From the NCBI GenBank assembly GCA_037439785.1, contig JBBIVJ010000006.1, positions 65,352 to 129,351 on the forward strand: DNA of 64,000 nt, given 5' to 3'. Positions 18,022 to 27,963 of this stretch are shown here, piece by piece. Source of the stretch: DSVZ01 sp037439785. Its GTDB lineage: Bacteria; Verrucomicrobiota; Verrucomicrobiia; Limisphaerales; J093. Position numbers and translations under genes: made by a program. The notes under the pieces are model-generated. The model was not told where the DNA came from, ran no database searches, and saw nothing but the letters and a program-made list of their open reading frames with translations. Positions within the stretch are counted from its first letter, which is position 1. Each line of letters opens with the position of its first letter.

Positions 18022-18960
18022 ATGCGCTGGGACCGCTGGATCACCCTGCTGCTCTTCCGCTCCTGGTGCCGCGGGGACAACGGCCGGGGCCGTATCCTCC
18101 CGGTGTTGATGTACCACAGCATCTCGGCAGACCCGGAACCCGATGTGGCGGCGTACTATCGCCTCTGCACCAGCCCGGCCCGTTTTGCCAGGCAAATGGA
18201 GTGGTTGCGTGAGCACGGTTTCCGGGGAGTTACGCTTTCTGATGGCCTTGCCCGGCTTCAGGGCCCCGGATGGTCGGACGGGCCAGGGTCGGCCGAACAA
18301 CCCGTCGCCATCACGTTCGATGACGGATTCCAGGACTTTCATACCGTAGGCTTCCCCGTGCTCCAACGGGTTGGCTTTCGTGCCACGATGTACCTGGCTA
18401 CTGCGTTCATTGGTACGCAACGGCGTCCTTTCCAACCCAGGGGTACGTCCACCGTGCCCGGAGTTTTCGGCCGTCCCTGTCTGACCTGGAGCGAGGTTGC
18501 AGAGCTGGCAGCGGCCGGCATCGAGATGGGATCGCACACGGTGACCCATCCTGAGTTGCCCCGACTTTCCTGGTCGGAGATCGAGGATGAACTTCGGGTC
18601 TCCAAGGCTGAGATGGAACAGCGGCTGGGCCGTCCCGTCCGCAGCTTTGCCCATCCCTACGCCATTCCCGTGGAGCGGCGTCAGTACACGGCCCGGCTGG
18701 TCGAACTCCTCGGCATGGCGGGCTACGAAACCGCCGTGACAACATGCATCGGACGGGTGTGCTCGGCCACGCCCCGGCTTCTGCTGCCACGCCTGCCGGC
18801 GAACGACTGCGACGACGGACCACTCCTGGAGGCCAAACTCCTCGGTGCGTATGACTGGCTCGGTCGGATGCAATCGCTCGTGCGACGGTGGCGAGCTCTG
18901 ACCACGGGGCGGCCGGACAAGCGTCCACCCGCGTCGATGTCCCGCAATCCCCCGGAGTAG
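18022..18960 (+). CDS. NodB-type polysaccharide deacetylase
   Basis: 312 residues. PVLMYHSIS near the start, AITFDDGFQDF at about 96-106 (metal and catalytic Asp pair), and EMGSHTVTHPELPRL at about 168-182 (the His-x3-His metal motif) define a CE4 deacetylase. RSFAHPYAIP is the family's third motif. It should remove N- or O-acetyl groups from the polymer or its lipid-linked precursor. No clear signal peptide is seen, although residues 5-13 are hydrophobic. The 14-base distance to the next glycosyltransferase suggests one transcript. Confidence 0.88.
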   Translation: MRWDRWITLLLFRSWCRGDNGRGRILPVLMYHSISADPEPDVAAYYRLCTSPARFARQMEWLREHGFRGVTLSDGLARLQGPGWSDGPGSAEQPVAITFDDGFQDFHTVGFPVLQRVGFRATMYLATAFIGTQRRPFQPRGTSTVPGVFGRPCLTWSEVAELAAAGIEMGSHTVTHPELPRLSWSEIEDELRVSKAEMEQRLGRPVRSFAHPYAIPVERRQYTARLVELLGMAGYETAVTTCIGRVCSATPRLLLPRLPANDCDDGPLLEAKLLGAYDWLGRMQSLVRRWRALTTGRPDKRPPASMSRNPPE

Positions 18961-18973
18961 CCGTTACCCGGCC

Positions 18974-19933
18974 ATGACGGACTATGTGGTGATCACACCG
19001 GTGCGTAACGAAGCCACTCGCTTTCCGCGCACCGTAACATCCATGATCGCCCAGACACGTAAGCCTGCCTGCTGGGTGATCGTGGACGATGGATCCACCG
19101 ACGGCACCACGCAGGTGGCGGAAGATGCCGCCCGGCAGCACGACTGGATCCGGGTCCTTCGCAGAGCTGACCGCGGCCGAAGGCTACCCGGAGCAGGCGT
19201 GATGGAGGCCTTTCACGAGGGTTGCCTGCTCGTGGCGCATGTTTCGTGGGAGTACCTGGTCAAGCTCGATGGCGATCTGGCCTTTCCGCCCGACTATTTT
19301 GTCCGTTGCCTCGAGCATTTCGAGAAAGACCCCCGCCTGGGTATTGGAGGCGGCCTGGTCTGCCGCAGGACGGAGAACCAGTACGTCGTGGAAGCCGTGG
19401 ATGATCCGGCGTTCCATGTTCGCGGCGCTACCAAAATCTATCGCTGGGCGTGTTGGGAACAAATCGGTGGGCTGGTTCGGTTGCCAGGCTGGGACACAGT
19501 GGACGAACTCAAAGCGAACATGCTGGGCTGGACCACGAAAACCTTCCCGGAACTGAAAGTGGAGCAGCTCAAGGATACGGGTGCAGCCGACGGGCGATGG
19601 CGCAACTGGGTGAAAAACGGCCAGGCCAATTATGTCGCGTGTTACGACCCTTGGTTCATGCTTGCCAAATGCGTCCGTCGCAGCCTTCAGTTTCCTTTCT
19701 TGGTGGCCGGTCTTGCCTTGGCCTGGGGCTATTTGAGTGGGTATCTGCTTCGGCTGCCGCGAGTAGAGTATCCCGCCTTCCGCCGCTACGTGCGGCAGCA
19801 ACAGTGGAATCTGCTCCTGGGCCGGCCCAGTCTCTGGTCGGTACGGCTTCAGGCCGGCCGCTTTGACACGCTTGCTCCGCGACCGGAGTCTCGGTCTCTG
19901 GAGAAGCAAGTCGGGACCGAATTGCCACAGTAA
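18974..19933 (+). CDS. GT2-family glycosyltransferase
   Basis: 319 residues with a GT-A fold. YVVITPVRNEATRFPRTV opens the protein, then VIVDDGSTDGTTQ, and YLVKLDGDLAFPPDYF gives the DxD-like metal site. Three hydrophobic stretches near the C-terminus (LQFPFLVAGLALAWGYLSGY) may anchor it to the inner membrane. It likely adds a sugar to the undecaprenyl-linked repeat unit; donor and linkage cannot be read from sequence. Confidence 0.87.
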   Translation: MTDYVVITPVRNEATRFPRTVTSMIAQTRKPACWVIVDDGSTDGTTQVAEDAARQHDWIRVLRRADRGRRLPGAGVMEAFHEGCLLVAHVSWEYLVKLDGDLAFPPDYFVRCLEHFEKDPRLGIGGGLVCRRTENQYVVEAVDDPAFHVRGATKIYRWACWEQIGGLVRLPGWDTVDELKANMLGWTTKTFPELKVEQLKDTGAADGRWRNWVKNGQANYVACYDPWFMLAKCVRRSLQFPFLVAGLALAWGYLSGYLLRLPRVEYPAFRRYVRQQQWNLLLGRPSLWSVRLQAGRFDTLAPRPESRSLEKQVGTELPQ

Positions 19934-19969
19934 TCCTCCGCGCGCTTAGCTTCCTTCCGTCAACCGGCC

Positions 19970-21796
19970 ATGCCCGACTTCCTGCTCGACACCCGTCCCC
20001 CTGAGCGCCGGCCTTCATGGGACGCGGCCCGCATGCTGACATGGTCGACCGGAATCCGTTCCAAAACCTGGGGCACTCCGGAATTCCGTCTGACGGTCAC
20101 CTGGACCGGTCCGGATGCGATCTGGAGTCCGTGGGAAATGCCCGGCGGAACCTGTGCGGTGGTGGTCGGTTTTCTGGCCCTGGACGAAGCGGAATGGGCC
20201 CTGGCCGAGCGGGAACAACCGCGCAACGCCCAGGGTGGCCTGGCCGGGTACGCCGTCTGGCGTCGGTGCCGCGACCAGGGAAACCAGGGTTGGGACGACC
20301 TCAGCGGGAATGCGGCGATCCTGTTTTACGATCCCGGTGCCGGTCAGATCCACCTCCGAACCGATCCCGGCGGCTGTTTCCCGGTGTACGGCACATGCGA
20401 AAACGGCTTCCAGATCTGGGGCTCGCATCCGGACGTCCTGGCCGCCGTGACCGGCAAAAGCCACCGATTCGACGAGGTTTCCCTGGCCGAGTTCGTAATG
20501 GCCAGCACCGTGACCCCGCCTTACACGTACTATCGAGGGATCGAGCTGTGTGAGCCCGGCAAGGTTTTGACATGGGATGCTCGATCCCGGACTTTGTCCC
20601 AGCGACCATATCTTGCTTTGAAGCACAGCCCTGACCCGGGGGTCACCGAGGAGGACCTGGCCACCGTATTGGCGGAGGCATGGCATCGGGCAGTCCGGCG
20701 CCGCACCAACCCGCGTCTGGGTCGCGTGGCCGTGGCGCTGAGTGGCGGACTCGATTCCCGGCTGGTACTTGCCAGCCTTGCCGATCCTCGCCGCGCATTT
20801 GCTTTCACTTGTTACGACACACCCAACCGCGAGTTCCAAACCGCCCGGGCGATTGCCAGCGCCGTCGGGGTCGAGTTCATTCCGCTGCAACGGTCTGCGG
20901 ATTACTACGGAGAGCATGCAGCCGCCGGCGTGCGCATCTCCGGAGGCATGGGGACTTTCGCGAACAACCATTTCCTTGGCGTTCTGGATCCATTGCGGTG
21001 GGCAGGCGCCGACCTGCTCCTCACTGGCTGCTACTGCGACTACCTGTTCAAGGGCCTGCCCTTGAACCGCAAGACACGGTGGCGGGACGGCCACGAGGAG
21101 GTGGCTCCCTTTCAGCACGCATTCTACCACACACGGTGGCATTTCGATACCGCTCTGGCACGCGAGGTCTTCCAACGCTGGGAACAACGTTTCCCCCTTT
21201 CGTTGCAGCAGGGCACGGATGACGGGTCACTGTTTCACATCGAGACCTTGCGCACCTTCCCCTTATGCTACGAGGGGGACAATCAGCAGCGGCTCGTGCC
21301 CCAGCGGCTCATGGGATGGTCGCCTCCGGTCACGGACCTGGAGGTCTTGCGCGTCTATCAACGCACGCCCTCTCGTTGGAAACTGAACCGCCGTCTGTTC
21401 GTCATGACGGCGCAGCGTTTGCTTGCGGGATCACCATTGATCCAGTTGCCCGACGCCAACACCGGAGCCCCCTTGGACGCATCCCTCTGGCATGAGGCGC
21501 TCGCATGGCAGTGGCTCCGGGTTCGCCGCAAAGTCCGGGCCCTGCGTCGCCGGCTGGCGTCGGACGGCTCGTGGCCGGACTGGAAGTTCTATTACCGACA
21601 CAGCCTGGCCTTGCAACAGCATTGGATGCAGGCAGCCCCCGAAATGCACGACCTGTTTCTGCGGGTGACGGGGTGGCGGGGACTGCCACGGCGTCCCGTG
21701 GATTTCCCAGTCGACCAATGCTTCCTGTTTGTTGCTTTGCTTACACTGAAACTCTGGTGGAACCACCGCGCATGTTCCGTCGCTTCGTCAAATTGA
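19970..21796 (+). CDS. Asparagine-synthetase-like protein without the glutaminase cysteine
   Basis: 608 residues. The second half carries the ATP-pyrophosphatase P-loop SGGLDSR at about 258 and the AsnB-like TCYDTPNREFQTARAIA region. The N-terminal part looks like a class-II amidotransferase domain (SGNAAILFYD, FPVYGT), but the second residue is Pro, not the Cys nucleophile of AsnB. It may therefore use ammonia or another amine, or act as a different ATP-dependent amide ligase. Comparable genes occur in exopolysaccharide and exosortase loci, where amidation of uronic acids has been suggested. Its stop lies 25 bases inside the next gene. Confidence 0.82.
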   Translation: MPDFLLDTRPPERRPSWDAARMLTWSTGIRSKTWGTPEFRLTVTWTGPDAIWSPWEMPGGTCAVVVGFLALDEAEWALAEREQPRNAQGGLAGYAVWRRCRDQGNQGWDDLSGNAAILFYDPGAGQIHLRTDPGGCFPVYGTCENGFQIWGSHPDVLAAVTGKSHRFDEVSLAEFVMASTVTPPYTYYRGIELCEPGKVLTWDARSRTLSQRPYLALKHSPDPGVTEEDLATVLAEAWHRAVRRRTNPRLGRVAVALSGGLDSRLVLASLADPRRAFAFTCYDTPNREFQTARAIASAVGVEFIPLQRSADYYGEHAAAGVRISGGMGTFANNHFLGVLDPLRWAGADLLLTGCYCDYLFKGLPLNRKTRWRDGHEEVAPFQHAFYHTRWHFDTALAREVFQRWEQRFPLSLQQGTDDGSLFHIETLRTFPLCYEGDNQQRLVPQRLMGWSPPVTDLEVLRVYQRTPSRWKLNRRLFVMTAQRLLAGSPLIQLPDANTGAPLDASLWHEALAWQWLRVRRKVRALRRRLASDGSWPDWKFYYRHSLALQQHWMQAAPEMHDLFLRVTGWRGLPRRPVDFPVDQCFLFVALLTLKLWWNHRACSVASSN

Positions 21797-22578
21797 TGCT
21801 CAGTGCGGCCCTGGGCTGCGCGGATGAAGTGCGAAGGTGCTGCCGACGATCGGACGGCAAGTCGTCCTTCGGCGTGGTGCTGTACTACCACGCCATACCC
21901 GGCACCCTTCGGAACGCGTTTGCAAGGCAACTCGATGACCTCTGCCGCCACGGTCAGCCTTGGGCCTTGGAATCGCCCGTGCCGCACACCGGGCGGTGGG
22001 TGGGCATCAGTTTCGATGACGCCTATGTGTCCGTGCTGGAGAACGCCGTGCCCGAGCTGTTGGCGCGCAACCTGCCGTTCACCGTCTTCGTCCCCACCGG
22101 CAGCCTCGGACAACGCCCCGGTTGGGTGCATTCCCCGACTCACCCCTTCTGGCAGGAGCGCGTGATGTCCAGGGAACAGCTCGTCGCACTGGCCGGGTTA
22201 CCCGGGGCGACCTTGGGCTCCCACACCGTTCAACACGCCCGCCTGACGGAGTTGCCTTTGCCGGTTATGGAGCGCGAGTTGCGCGATTCCAAACACATGC
22301 TGGAAGACCTCATCGGAAGGCCGGTGCGCTCGCTGAGCTTTCCGCATGGCGCTTGGAACCCCACCGTGGTGAAGTGTGCCCATACTGCGGGTTATGACCG
22401 GCGCTTCGGCATCGAGCCGGTGCGCTTGAAAAACGAACCTTTGCCGATGGTGATCGGGCGGGTGGCTGTAGAGCCCTGCGACACCCGCTTGGAACTCCGG
22501 CTTAAACTCAGGGGTTGCTACCGATGGGCCTCGACTTGGAAACGGACTGTCCCAGCCCCCGTGTCCGCGGTTGCGTGA
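21772..22578 (+). CDS. Second NodB-type polysaccharide deacetylase
   Basis: 268 residues. VVLYYHAIPG, WVGISFDDAYVSV (about 77-87, with DDA instead of the usual DDG), LGSHTVQHARLTELP (about 148-162) and RSLSFPHGAWNP are the CE4 deacetylase motifs. The start overlaps the asparagine-synthetase-like gene by 25 bases, which suggests translational coupling and a joint role in modifying the same glycan. Only about 42% of its length resembles the other deacetylase at 18022 in spacing, so it is probably a separate lineage (inference by eye). Confidence 0.85.
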   Translation: MFRRFVKLMLSAALGCADEVRRCCRRSDGKSSFGVVLYYHAIPGTLRNAFARQLDDLCRHGQPWALESPVPHTGRWVGISFDDAYVSVLENAVPELLARNLPFTVFVPTGSLGQRPGWVHSPTHPFWQERVMSREQLVALAGLPGATLGSHTVQHARLTELPLPVMERELRDSKHMLEDLIGRPVRSLSFPHGAWNPTVVKCAHTAGYDRRFGIEPVRLKNEPLPMVIGRVAVEPCDTRLELRLKLRGCYRWASTWKRTVPAPVSAVA

Positions 22579-22583
22579 ACCCG

Positions 22584-23672
22584 ATGGACCTGCCGATCGC
22601 AGCGCCTTTGTCCTGCCGCATGGCAGACCGGTGTGGCGTGGCGCCGCGAATGCCTTCTGATTGGAGCGAACTGCTGAGACAATTTGCAGACGCCAACTTT
22701 TATCAAACTTACGCTTACGGCAGCGTCTCGTGGGGCGCCAAACCTCTTACGCACCTCGTCGTGCCTGACCAGGAAACCTTCGTCGCCATCGCCCAGGTGC
22801 GACAAATCCGATTCGGCCCTTGGTTTGGCGTCGCTTACGTTCGCTGGGGCCCGTGTGTGCAACGGCGAGGGGAGGCATGGAGCAAGGCGGCCTTCCGATC
22901 CGCCCTGGCGGTCCTCAAGCGGGAATTCGTCGAAACCCGAGGGTGGGTCCTGCGAGTCATCCCGCATCTTTTCCAGGAGGATGCCGAGGCGATGGCAGCG
23001 TTGTCCGTGCTCGACCGCCTGGGTTTCAAGCGGGACACCGCGGCAATTCCCTACCGCACCCTTCGCGTCAACTTGACGTCCCCGTTGGAGGAGATCCGTA
23101 GACGTCTCGACGGCAAATGGCGAAACCAGCTCAATGCAGCCCTGAGAAACAATCTGAAGGGGGTGGAAGGCAACGACGAGCAGCTTTTTGAAGCATTTGT
23201 TTCCTTGTATGGAGAAATGATGGCCCGCAAGCGTTTTGAAACCACGGTGGACGTCCGCGATTTCGGCCGCATGCAGAAAGATCTGGCGTCGCAGGAAAGA
23301 ATGCGGGTTGCCCTGGCACGAAAGGCCGGGGGCCTCCACGCCGGGCTGGTCGCCACGGCAGTGGGTAACACAGCCATCTACCTGCTCGGCGCCACCGGAC
23401 AGGAGGGCCTGAAAAGCAAGGCCTCTTATCTGCTTCAGTGGCGCATGATCGAGTACCTGAAAACGGCGGGCTGCCGTTTCTACGACCTTGGGGGTATCAA
23501 CCCGGAGGCAAATCCCGGGGTGTACCACTTCAAGTCAGGGATGGGAGGGGAAGAAGTGCGGCAACTCGGTCGGTTCGAATTGGCGCCTTCTGAAGCCCGT
23601 CGCAAACTGCTGCACTGGGCCGAGCGCTTCCGGCGGGCTTGCCGGTCCTGGCGACAAAAAACGCGGGGATGA
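22584..23672 (+). CDS. FemAB-like peptidyl/aminoacyl transferase
   Basis: 362 residues from the ATG at 22584. NFYQTYAYGSVSWGAKPLTH is close to the start of FemX-type enzymes, followed by GVAYVRWGPCVQRRGE. The central KWRNQLNAALRNN and the C-terminal LLQWRMIEYLKTAGCRFYDL plus NPGVYHFKSGMGGE are diagnostic for the FemAB family. These proteins use aminoacyl-tRNA or related donors to add amino acids to lipid-linked acceptors. The acceptor here is unknown and may be the exopolysaccharide precursor. An ATGA overlap joins it to the next gene. In-frame ATGs at 22515 and 22620 are alternatives. Confidence 0.83.
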   Translation: MDLPIAAPLSCRMADRCGVAPRMPSDWSELLRQFADANFYQTYAYGSVSWGAKPLTHLVVPDQETFVAIAQVRQIRFGPWFGVAYVRWGPCVQRRGEAWSKAAFRSALAVLKREFVETRGWVLRVIPHLFQEDAEAMAALSVLDRLGFKRDTAAIPYRTLRVNLTSPLEEIRRRLDGKWRNQLNAALRNNLKGVEGNDEQLFEAFVSLYGEMMARKRFETTVDVRDFGRMQKDLASQERMRVALARKAGGLHAGLVATAVGNTAIYLLGATGQEGLKSKASYLLQWRMIEYLKTAGCRFYDLGGINPEANPGVYHFKSGMGGEEVRQLGRFELAPSEARRKLLHWAERFRRACRSWRQKTRG

Positions 23673-24736
23673 ATGCTGACCTCGACCAGCCGAATTCGTC
23701 CGACTCGGTTCTCAGGGAACCGCTGGCATTGACCATCGTCATCGTCAATTGGAATGGCGGGGAGAAACTCCTGAGCTGCCTCCGCAGTATTTTGACCAGC
23801 CAGACCAGCTTTCCTGTCCGGGTCATCGTGGTGGACAACAACTCGCAGGACGGCAGCCGGGAACAGGCCGCTGGGGAGTTTCCTGAATTTCGCGTGTTGA
23901 ACACCGGAGCGAATCTGGGCTTCGGCCGGGGCAATAACTTTGCCCGCCCCTGGGTCGAAACGCCCCTGGTATTGTTCCTGAACCCCGACACGGAGTTGTT
24001 TCCGGACACTCTGGAAAAGGCCGTTCGATCTCTCGTAAGCCGGCCCCATGTGGGTCTGCTGGGCTGCCAGATGCGGTATCCGGATGGTGCGGTGCAGGAG
24101 TTGGGGTTGCAATGGTTTCCCACGCCCGGCCGTGTCTTCTGGGAGCTTTCGATCCCGGGTCTTCTGCGCCGAAAGCCTCTGGCACGCTGGGTCCCGCAGC
24201 AGGATCCCGTGCGTAGCGGTTCGGTCCAAAAGCTTTACGGCGGATTCTTGCTTGCCCGAAAGGCCGTGCTGGATGCGGCCGGCTGGTTCGACGAACGCTA
24301 TTTTATGTACGCCGAAGACGTGGATCTGTCCCGCACGGTCCGTGATCTGGGCTGGGACCTGTATTATGAAGCGGAGTGCGCCGTCATTCATGCCTGCGGC
24401 GCCGCGAGTGAAAAAGCCCCCGGTGGGTTTTCCATCCTCATGAAGCAGAGGTCGATAAACCGGCTGATCGAAAAGTACCAAGGGCCCCGAGCAGCCCGCC
24501 GGCTCCGCCGGGCGGTCTGCCTGGCCTCCGGCCTTCGCCTGCTGGGCCTGTGGTTGCTTCGGAAACTGTCGGCCGTGACCGGGGCGGAATCCAGGCCCCT
24601 GGACCACGCTTGGCAACGAAGTGTGTTGCTCTGGCAGTGGGCCTGTCGAGGTCGCGAGGCCGAAGTGCCCGACCAGCCGAGGAACGCCAGGATTTTCCCC
24701 TCCGATCCCAAACCGGCCCCGGCAGAGGCACCATGA
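23669..24736 (+). CDS. GT2 glycosyltransferase, rhamnosyltransferase-like
   Basis: 355 residues. TIVIVNWNGGEKLLSCL, VIVVDNNSQDGSREQ, NLGFGRGNNF and VLFLNPDTEL follow the WbbL-type rhamnosyltransferase pattern. GWFDERYFMYAEDVDLSRTV holds the ED catalytic region, and a basic C-terminal segment may contact the membrane. It probably extends the lipid-linked repeat unit. The ATG overlaps the previous stop (ATGA) and its own stop overlaps the next ATG in the same way, so three genes are coupled. Confidence 0.9.
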   Translation: MNADLDQPNSSDSVLREPLALTIVIVNWNGGEKLLSCLRSILTSQTSFPVRVIVVDNNSQDGSREQAAGEFPEFRVLNTGANLGFGRGNNFARPWVETPLVLFLNPDTELFPDTLEKAVRSLVSRPHVGLLGCQMRYPDGAVQELGLQWFPTPGRVFWELSIPGLLRRKPLARWVPQQDPVRSGSVQKLYGGFLLARKAVLDAAGWFDERYFMYAEDVDLSRTVRDLGWDLYYEAECAVIHACGAASEKAPGGFSILMKQRSINRLIEKYQGPRAARRLRRAVCLASGLRLLGLWLLRKLSAVTGAESRPLDHAWQRSVLLWQWACRGREAEVPDQPRNARIFPSDPKPAPAEAP

Positions 24737-26121
24737 CACCGCTTGCGTTGCTATTCCTGATCGTCGCGACGGTGGCCATCTGGGTCTTGCCGCGCGCCTG
24801 GGCGGCCGTGCCGCTTCTGGCCGGCGCCTGCTACATGACCCTGGGTCAGGGTGTGGAAGTTGCCGGCTTGAACTTTCCCATCATCCGACTCCTGTTGCTG
24901 GCGGGTGTGATTCGTGTGCTCGTGCGAGGAGAGCGACCGACCGGCGGATGGATCGGCATGGACAAACTCTTCCTAGCGTGGGCGGCCTGGGCCGTGATCG
25001 TCAGTGCCTTCCATGAAAAACCCGGAGCGACCCTGCAATTCCATTTGGGCATGGTTTACAATGCCCTCTGTATCTATTTCCTCATCCGTTGCTTCTGTCA
25101 GAGCGAGGAGGAGGTTTACAAGGTCATCCGGATGACGGCCTGGATCCTGGTCCCCGTGGCTGCGGAGATGGTTTACGAACAGCTCACCCAGCATAACCTC
25201 TTTTCCATGTTTGGAGGAGTCCCCGAAGAACCCGCCGTTCGCAATGGCCGGATCCGGTCGCAGGGCCCCTTCGCCCACGCGATCCTGGCCGGCACCGTGG
25301 GGGCCGTTTGCATCCCCTTGATGATCGGGATCTGGCGCCGATATCCCCTCTCGGCCAAGGTGGGTTTGGGAGCCTGCGCGGTGATGGTTTTGGCATGTGC
25401 CTCCAGCGGACCGCTCATGAGCGTGGTCTTCAGTCTTTTTGCGCTGTTTTTGTGGCGCTGGCGGCACCTCACCCGTCAGATGCGGATAGCGGCTGTTGCC
25501 GGCTACCTTCTTCTGGAATTGGTCATGAAGGCGCCGGCCTACTATCTGATTGCCCGGATCGACCTGACTGGAAGCAGCGCATCTTACCACAGATCGGCCC
25601 TGATTAACGCAGCCCTCAAGCACTTGGACGAGTGGTGGTGGGCGGGCACGGACTACACGCGGCACTGGATGCCATACGGTGTATCCTGGAGCGAAGATCA
25701 CGTCGACATCACCAATCATTACCTGGGCCAGGGGGTTAAAGGAGGACTGTTGCTGATGGGATTGTTCATCGCCCTGATTTGGTGCGGATTTCGATACGTG
25801 GGAATGGCCGTGCGCGCATGGCGCGGGGTGGATGGCGAACGCGAGTTCTTCGTCTGGTCCGTCGGGGCCGCACTTTTCGCCCACGCCGCCAGTTGTGTCT
25901 CGGTTGCGTACTTCGATCAGGCGATACTGTTCCTTTATTTGACACTGGCACTCCTGGCCACTTTGCGCGTGAACATTGCGGAGGCTCCGGCAACGGTCCC
26001 CCTTCCGGATCTCGCCTTCGGAGAAGGACTCGCAGGTCAACCGGATCCGCAAACCGTCGCTCTGGACCTGCACAACCCCGTATCCTCACCCGGTTCGCCA
26101 GCACCGCCCAAGCCAGCCTGA
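24733..26121 (+). CDS. Polytopic O-antigen polymerase/ligase-like protein
   Basis: 462 residues with about ten predicted membrane segments, beginning LALLFLIVATVAIWVLPRAW. The region around 165-195 (RIRSQGPFAHAILAGTVGA) and the following HRSALINAALKHLDEWWWAG with GVSWSEDHVDITNHYLG match the O-antigen ligase (Wzy/WaaL-like) family, including the large periplasmic loop. It likely polymerises or ligates repeat units at the periplasmic face. The ATGA overlap with the upstream glycosyltransferase fixes the start. The Pro-rich tail is cytoplasmic-like. Confidence 0.83.
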   Translation: MTPLALLFLIVATVAIWVLPRAWAAVPLLAGACYMTLGQGVEVAGLNFPIIRLLLLAGVIRVLVRGERPTGGWIGMDKLFLAWAAWAVIVSAFHEKPGATLQFHLGMVYNALCIYFLIRCFCQSEEEVYKVIRMTAWILVPVAAEMVYEQLTQHNLFSMFGGVPEEPAVRNGRIRSQGPFAHAILAGTVGAVCIPLMIGIWRRYPLSAKVGLGACAVMVLACASSGPLMSVVFSLFALFLWRWRHLTRQMRIAAVAGYLLLELVMKAPAYYLIARIDLTGSSASYHRSALINAALKHLDEWWWAGTDYTRHWMPYGVSWSEDHVDITNHYLGQGVKGGLLLMGLFIALIWCGFRYVGMAVRAWRGVDGEREFFVWSVGAALFAHAASCVSVAYFDQAILFLYLTLALLATLRVNIAEAPATVPLPDLAFGEGLAGQPDPQTVALDLHNPVSSPGSPAPPKPA

Positions 26122-26213
26122 CAATCCATCCGGTCACCCGGACTGATTCCCCGGGCCCGGCATGCTGCCTGCTAATCGGGGCTGGGAAACAGGCGGCCAG
26201 AATGGAGAGCAAC

Positions 26214-27674
26214 ATGATGCGCAACAATGAACGGCGGCGCGTGGCCTGGTTCGCAGGCCGATTCCTAGTTCCTTGGATCGGGTTGGGGTTGAACGTGGCG
26301 ATCGTGGGATGGGCGGCCACCCTGAGGGTCCCCGAGGATTTCCCCACCGTGCAAGCAGCCATCCACGCAGCCCAGCCGGGCGATACCGTCCTTCTGTCAC
26401 CGGGCGAATACCCCCAGGCCGTGGCATCAGTTCGTGGAGGGACCCCTGACCACCGAATTGTCCTGGACGGTCAGGGCCAGGCGATTCTGCGCCAGTTTAC
26501 TTTTCGTCATCCCCACCTGACAGTGCAGAACGTTATCTTTACCGGAGTCACCCAGGCATACTCCCGACTCGTCTACTTTGGCCATGGTGGGCACTTCGGC
26601 GTGCTCTCCAACTGCGTGCTCGACGCTGCATTTGCCCTGCGGGTTTATGGGGTGGAATGGCAGGCGCCGCGTACCAAACCCTTCGGCGAGGGGGAGGCGG
26701 CCAGTCACTGCCTGGTGATCAGCAACGAGGTGCGCAATATCCTCGGCATCACCATGATGAGCATCATGGGGGACTCGAACCGGGTCATTGGCAACTTCAT
26801 CCATGACGGCGGTGCGGTGGACTTCTTCCGGCTGTTCGGCCGCAACAATTACGTCGCTTACAATATCTGCTCGAACAACTTCATTTATACCGGCGTGGGT
26901 AATCATCCCGACTTTATTCAAACCTTCGGCAACAACGGCGACGGGAGCATGGGGCAGGTCATCGAAGGCAACTGGGTGATCGGCGTGTGGGGCGGGCAAC
27001 TCACCCAGCTCGAAGGCAACCTGGTACCGGTAATCCGGGACTGGACCTTCCGCAACAACGTTTTTGTGGACATTGCCCTGCAGGCCAGTTGCACCATGCC
27101 CGAGGTCAAGTATTACAATAACATTTTTTTCCGATGCAATAAAACCAACGGCGGCCATGCTTTGTCATTCGGTTCCCGTTACTATGCGAGTACTTATGGC
27201 GGGCGCTCCGGAACCAATTACGCCCATGGCTGTCAGGTCATCAACAACGTGTTCTTGGATTGTGGCGATGCAAGAAGGGAGGTGGGCTGGTACGCATTCT
27301 CGCAGGTGCTGACCAATGTCGTGGCCGATTACAACTACGTGGCGAAGGCGGGTTTCGCTCCGGTGGAGCAGGATCCCTTGCAACGCCCCATCGGGAATCC
27401 CGGCGGATGGGCCACGTGGGGCAAGTGGTGGGAACCCAACGGGATCAACGGGGGCGATCCGCGATTTATCGATTGGCAGCGGCTGGATTTTCGGCAGCTC
27501 GAGGGCAGCCCATTGATCGGTCGGGGCTTGAATCTCGCCCATGTTTTCCTGAACGATATTTCGGGGCGGGCCCGGGGTGCAACGTGGGACATCGGTCCCT
27601 ATGCGTTCCGTACCCCTGAACCCGACCGCTCGGTTCCCCCTCCCAGGTTGCGGGTGTTTGTGCCCGGGCCGTAG
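26214..27674 (+). CDS. Secreted right-handed beta-helix protein (1)
   Basis: 486 residues. The start at 26214 has a GGAGAG ribosome site six bases upstream, itself inside an earlier in-frame ATG at 26202. A signal peptide (about 1-35) precedes PEDFPTVQAAIHAAQPGDTV, the classic entry to pectate-lyase-like or NosD-like beta-helices. Repeats such as NRVIGNFIHDGGAV, NYVAYNICSNNF and NVFVDIALQ build the coil. It may be a lyase, epimerase or binding protein acting on the exported polysaccharide; no catalytic set could be assigned. A related protein lies two genes downstream. Confidence 0.8.
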   Translation: MMRNNERRRVAWFAGRFLVPWIGLGLNVAIVGWAATLRVPEDFPTVQAAIHAAQPGDTVLLSPGEYPQAVASVRGGTPDHRIVLDGQGQAILRQFTFRHPHLTVQNVIFTGVTQAYSRLVYFGHGGHFGVLSNCVLDAAFALRVYGVEWQAPRTKPFGEGEAASHCLVISNEVRNILGITMMSIMGDSNRVIGNFIHDGGAVDFFRLFGRNNYVAYNICSNNFIYTGVGNHPDFIQTFGNNGDGSMGQVIEGNWVIGVWGGQLTQLEGNLVPVIRDWTFRNNVFVDIALQASCTMPEVKYYNNIFFRCNKTNGGHALSFGSRYYASTYGGRSGTNYAHGCQVINNVFLDCGDARREVGWYAFSQVLTNVVADYNYVAKAGFAPVEQDPLQRPIGNPGGWATWGKWWEPNGINGGDPRFIDWQRLDFRQLEGSPLIGRGLNLAHVFLNDISGRARGATWDIGPYAFRTPEPDRSVPPPRLRVFVPGP

Positions 27675-27963
27675 CGTTGGTACCTGGCCTGCAGCACAAC
27701 CGCACGATGTGGATCTTCCGCGGCGAAACCGCCTGCTCACCGGCCGGCCCATTGGAGAGCTGCGGATACTTTGGGCAGGCCAAGCAGGAGGGAAAGCTGT
27801 ACGGCCGCACCCGTGCCCCCCTCGAGATCGTTGAACCGGGACGCTTGAAGGGGCAACAACCTTTGTCGGGCCATGTCTGGTTGGGCGTGCCACGCTGGTC
27901 GTTTCTCCCGGCGCCTTTTCTGGACTCGATGTGGCGAATACAAACAGGAATAGACAAATCCTC

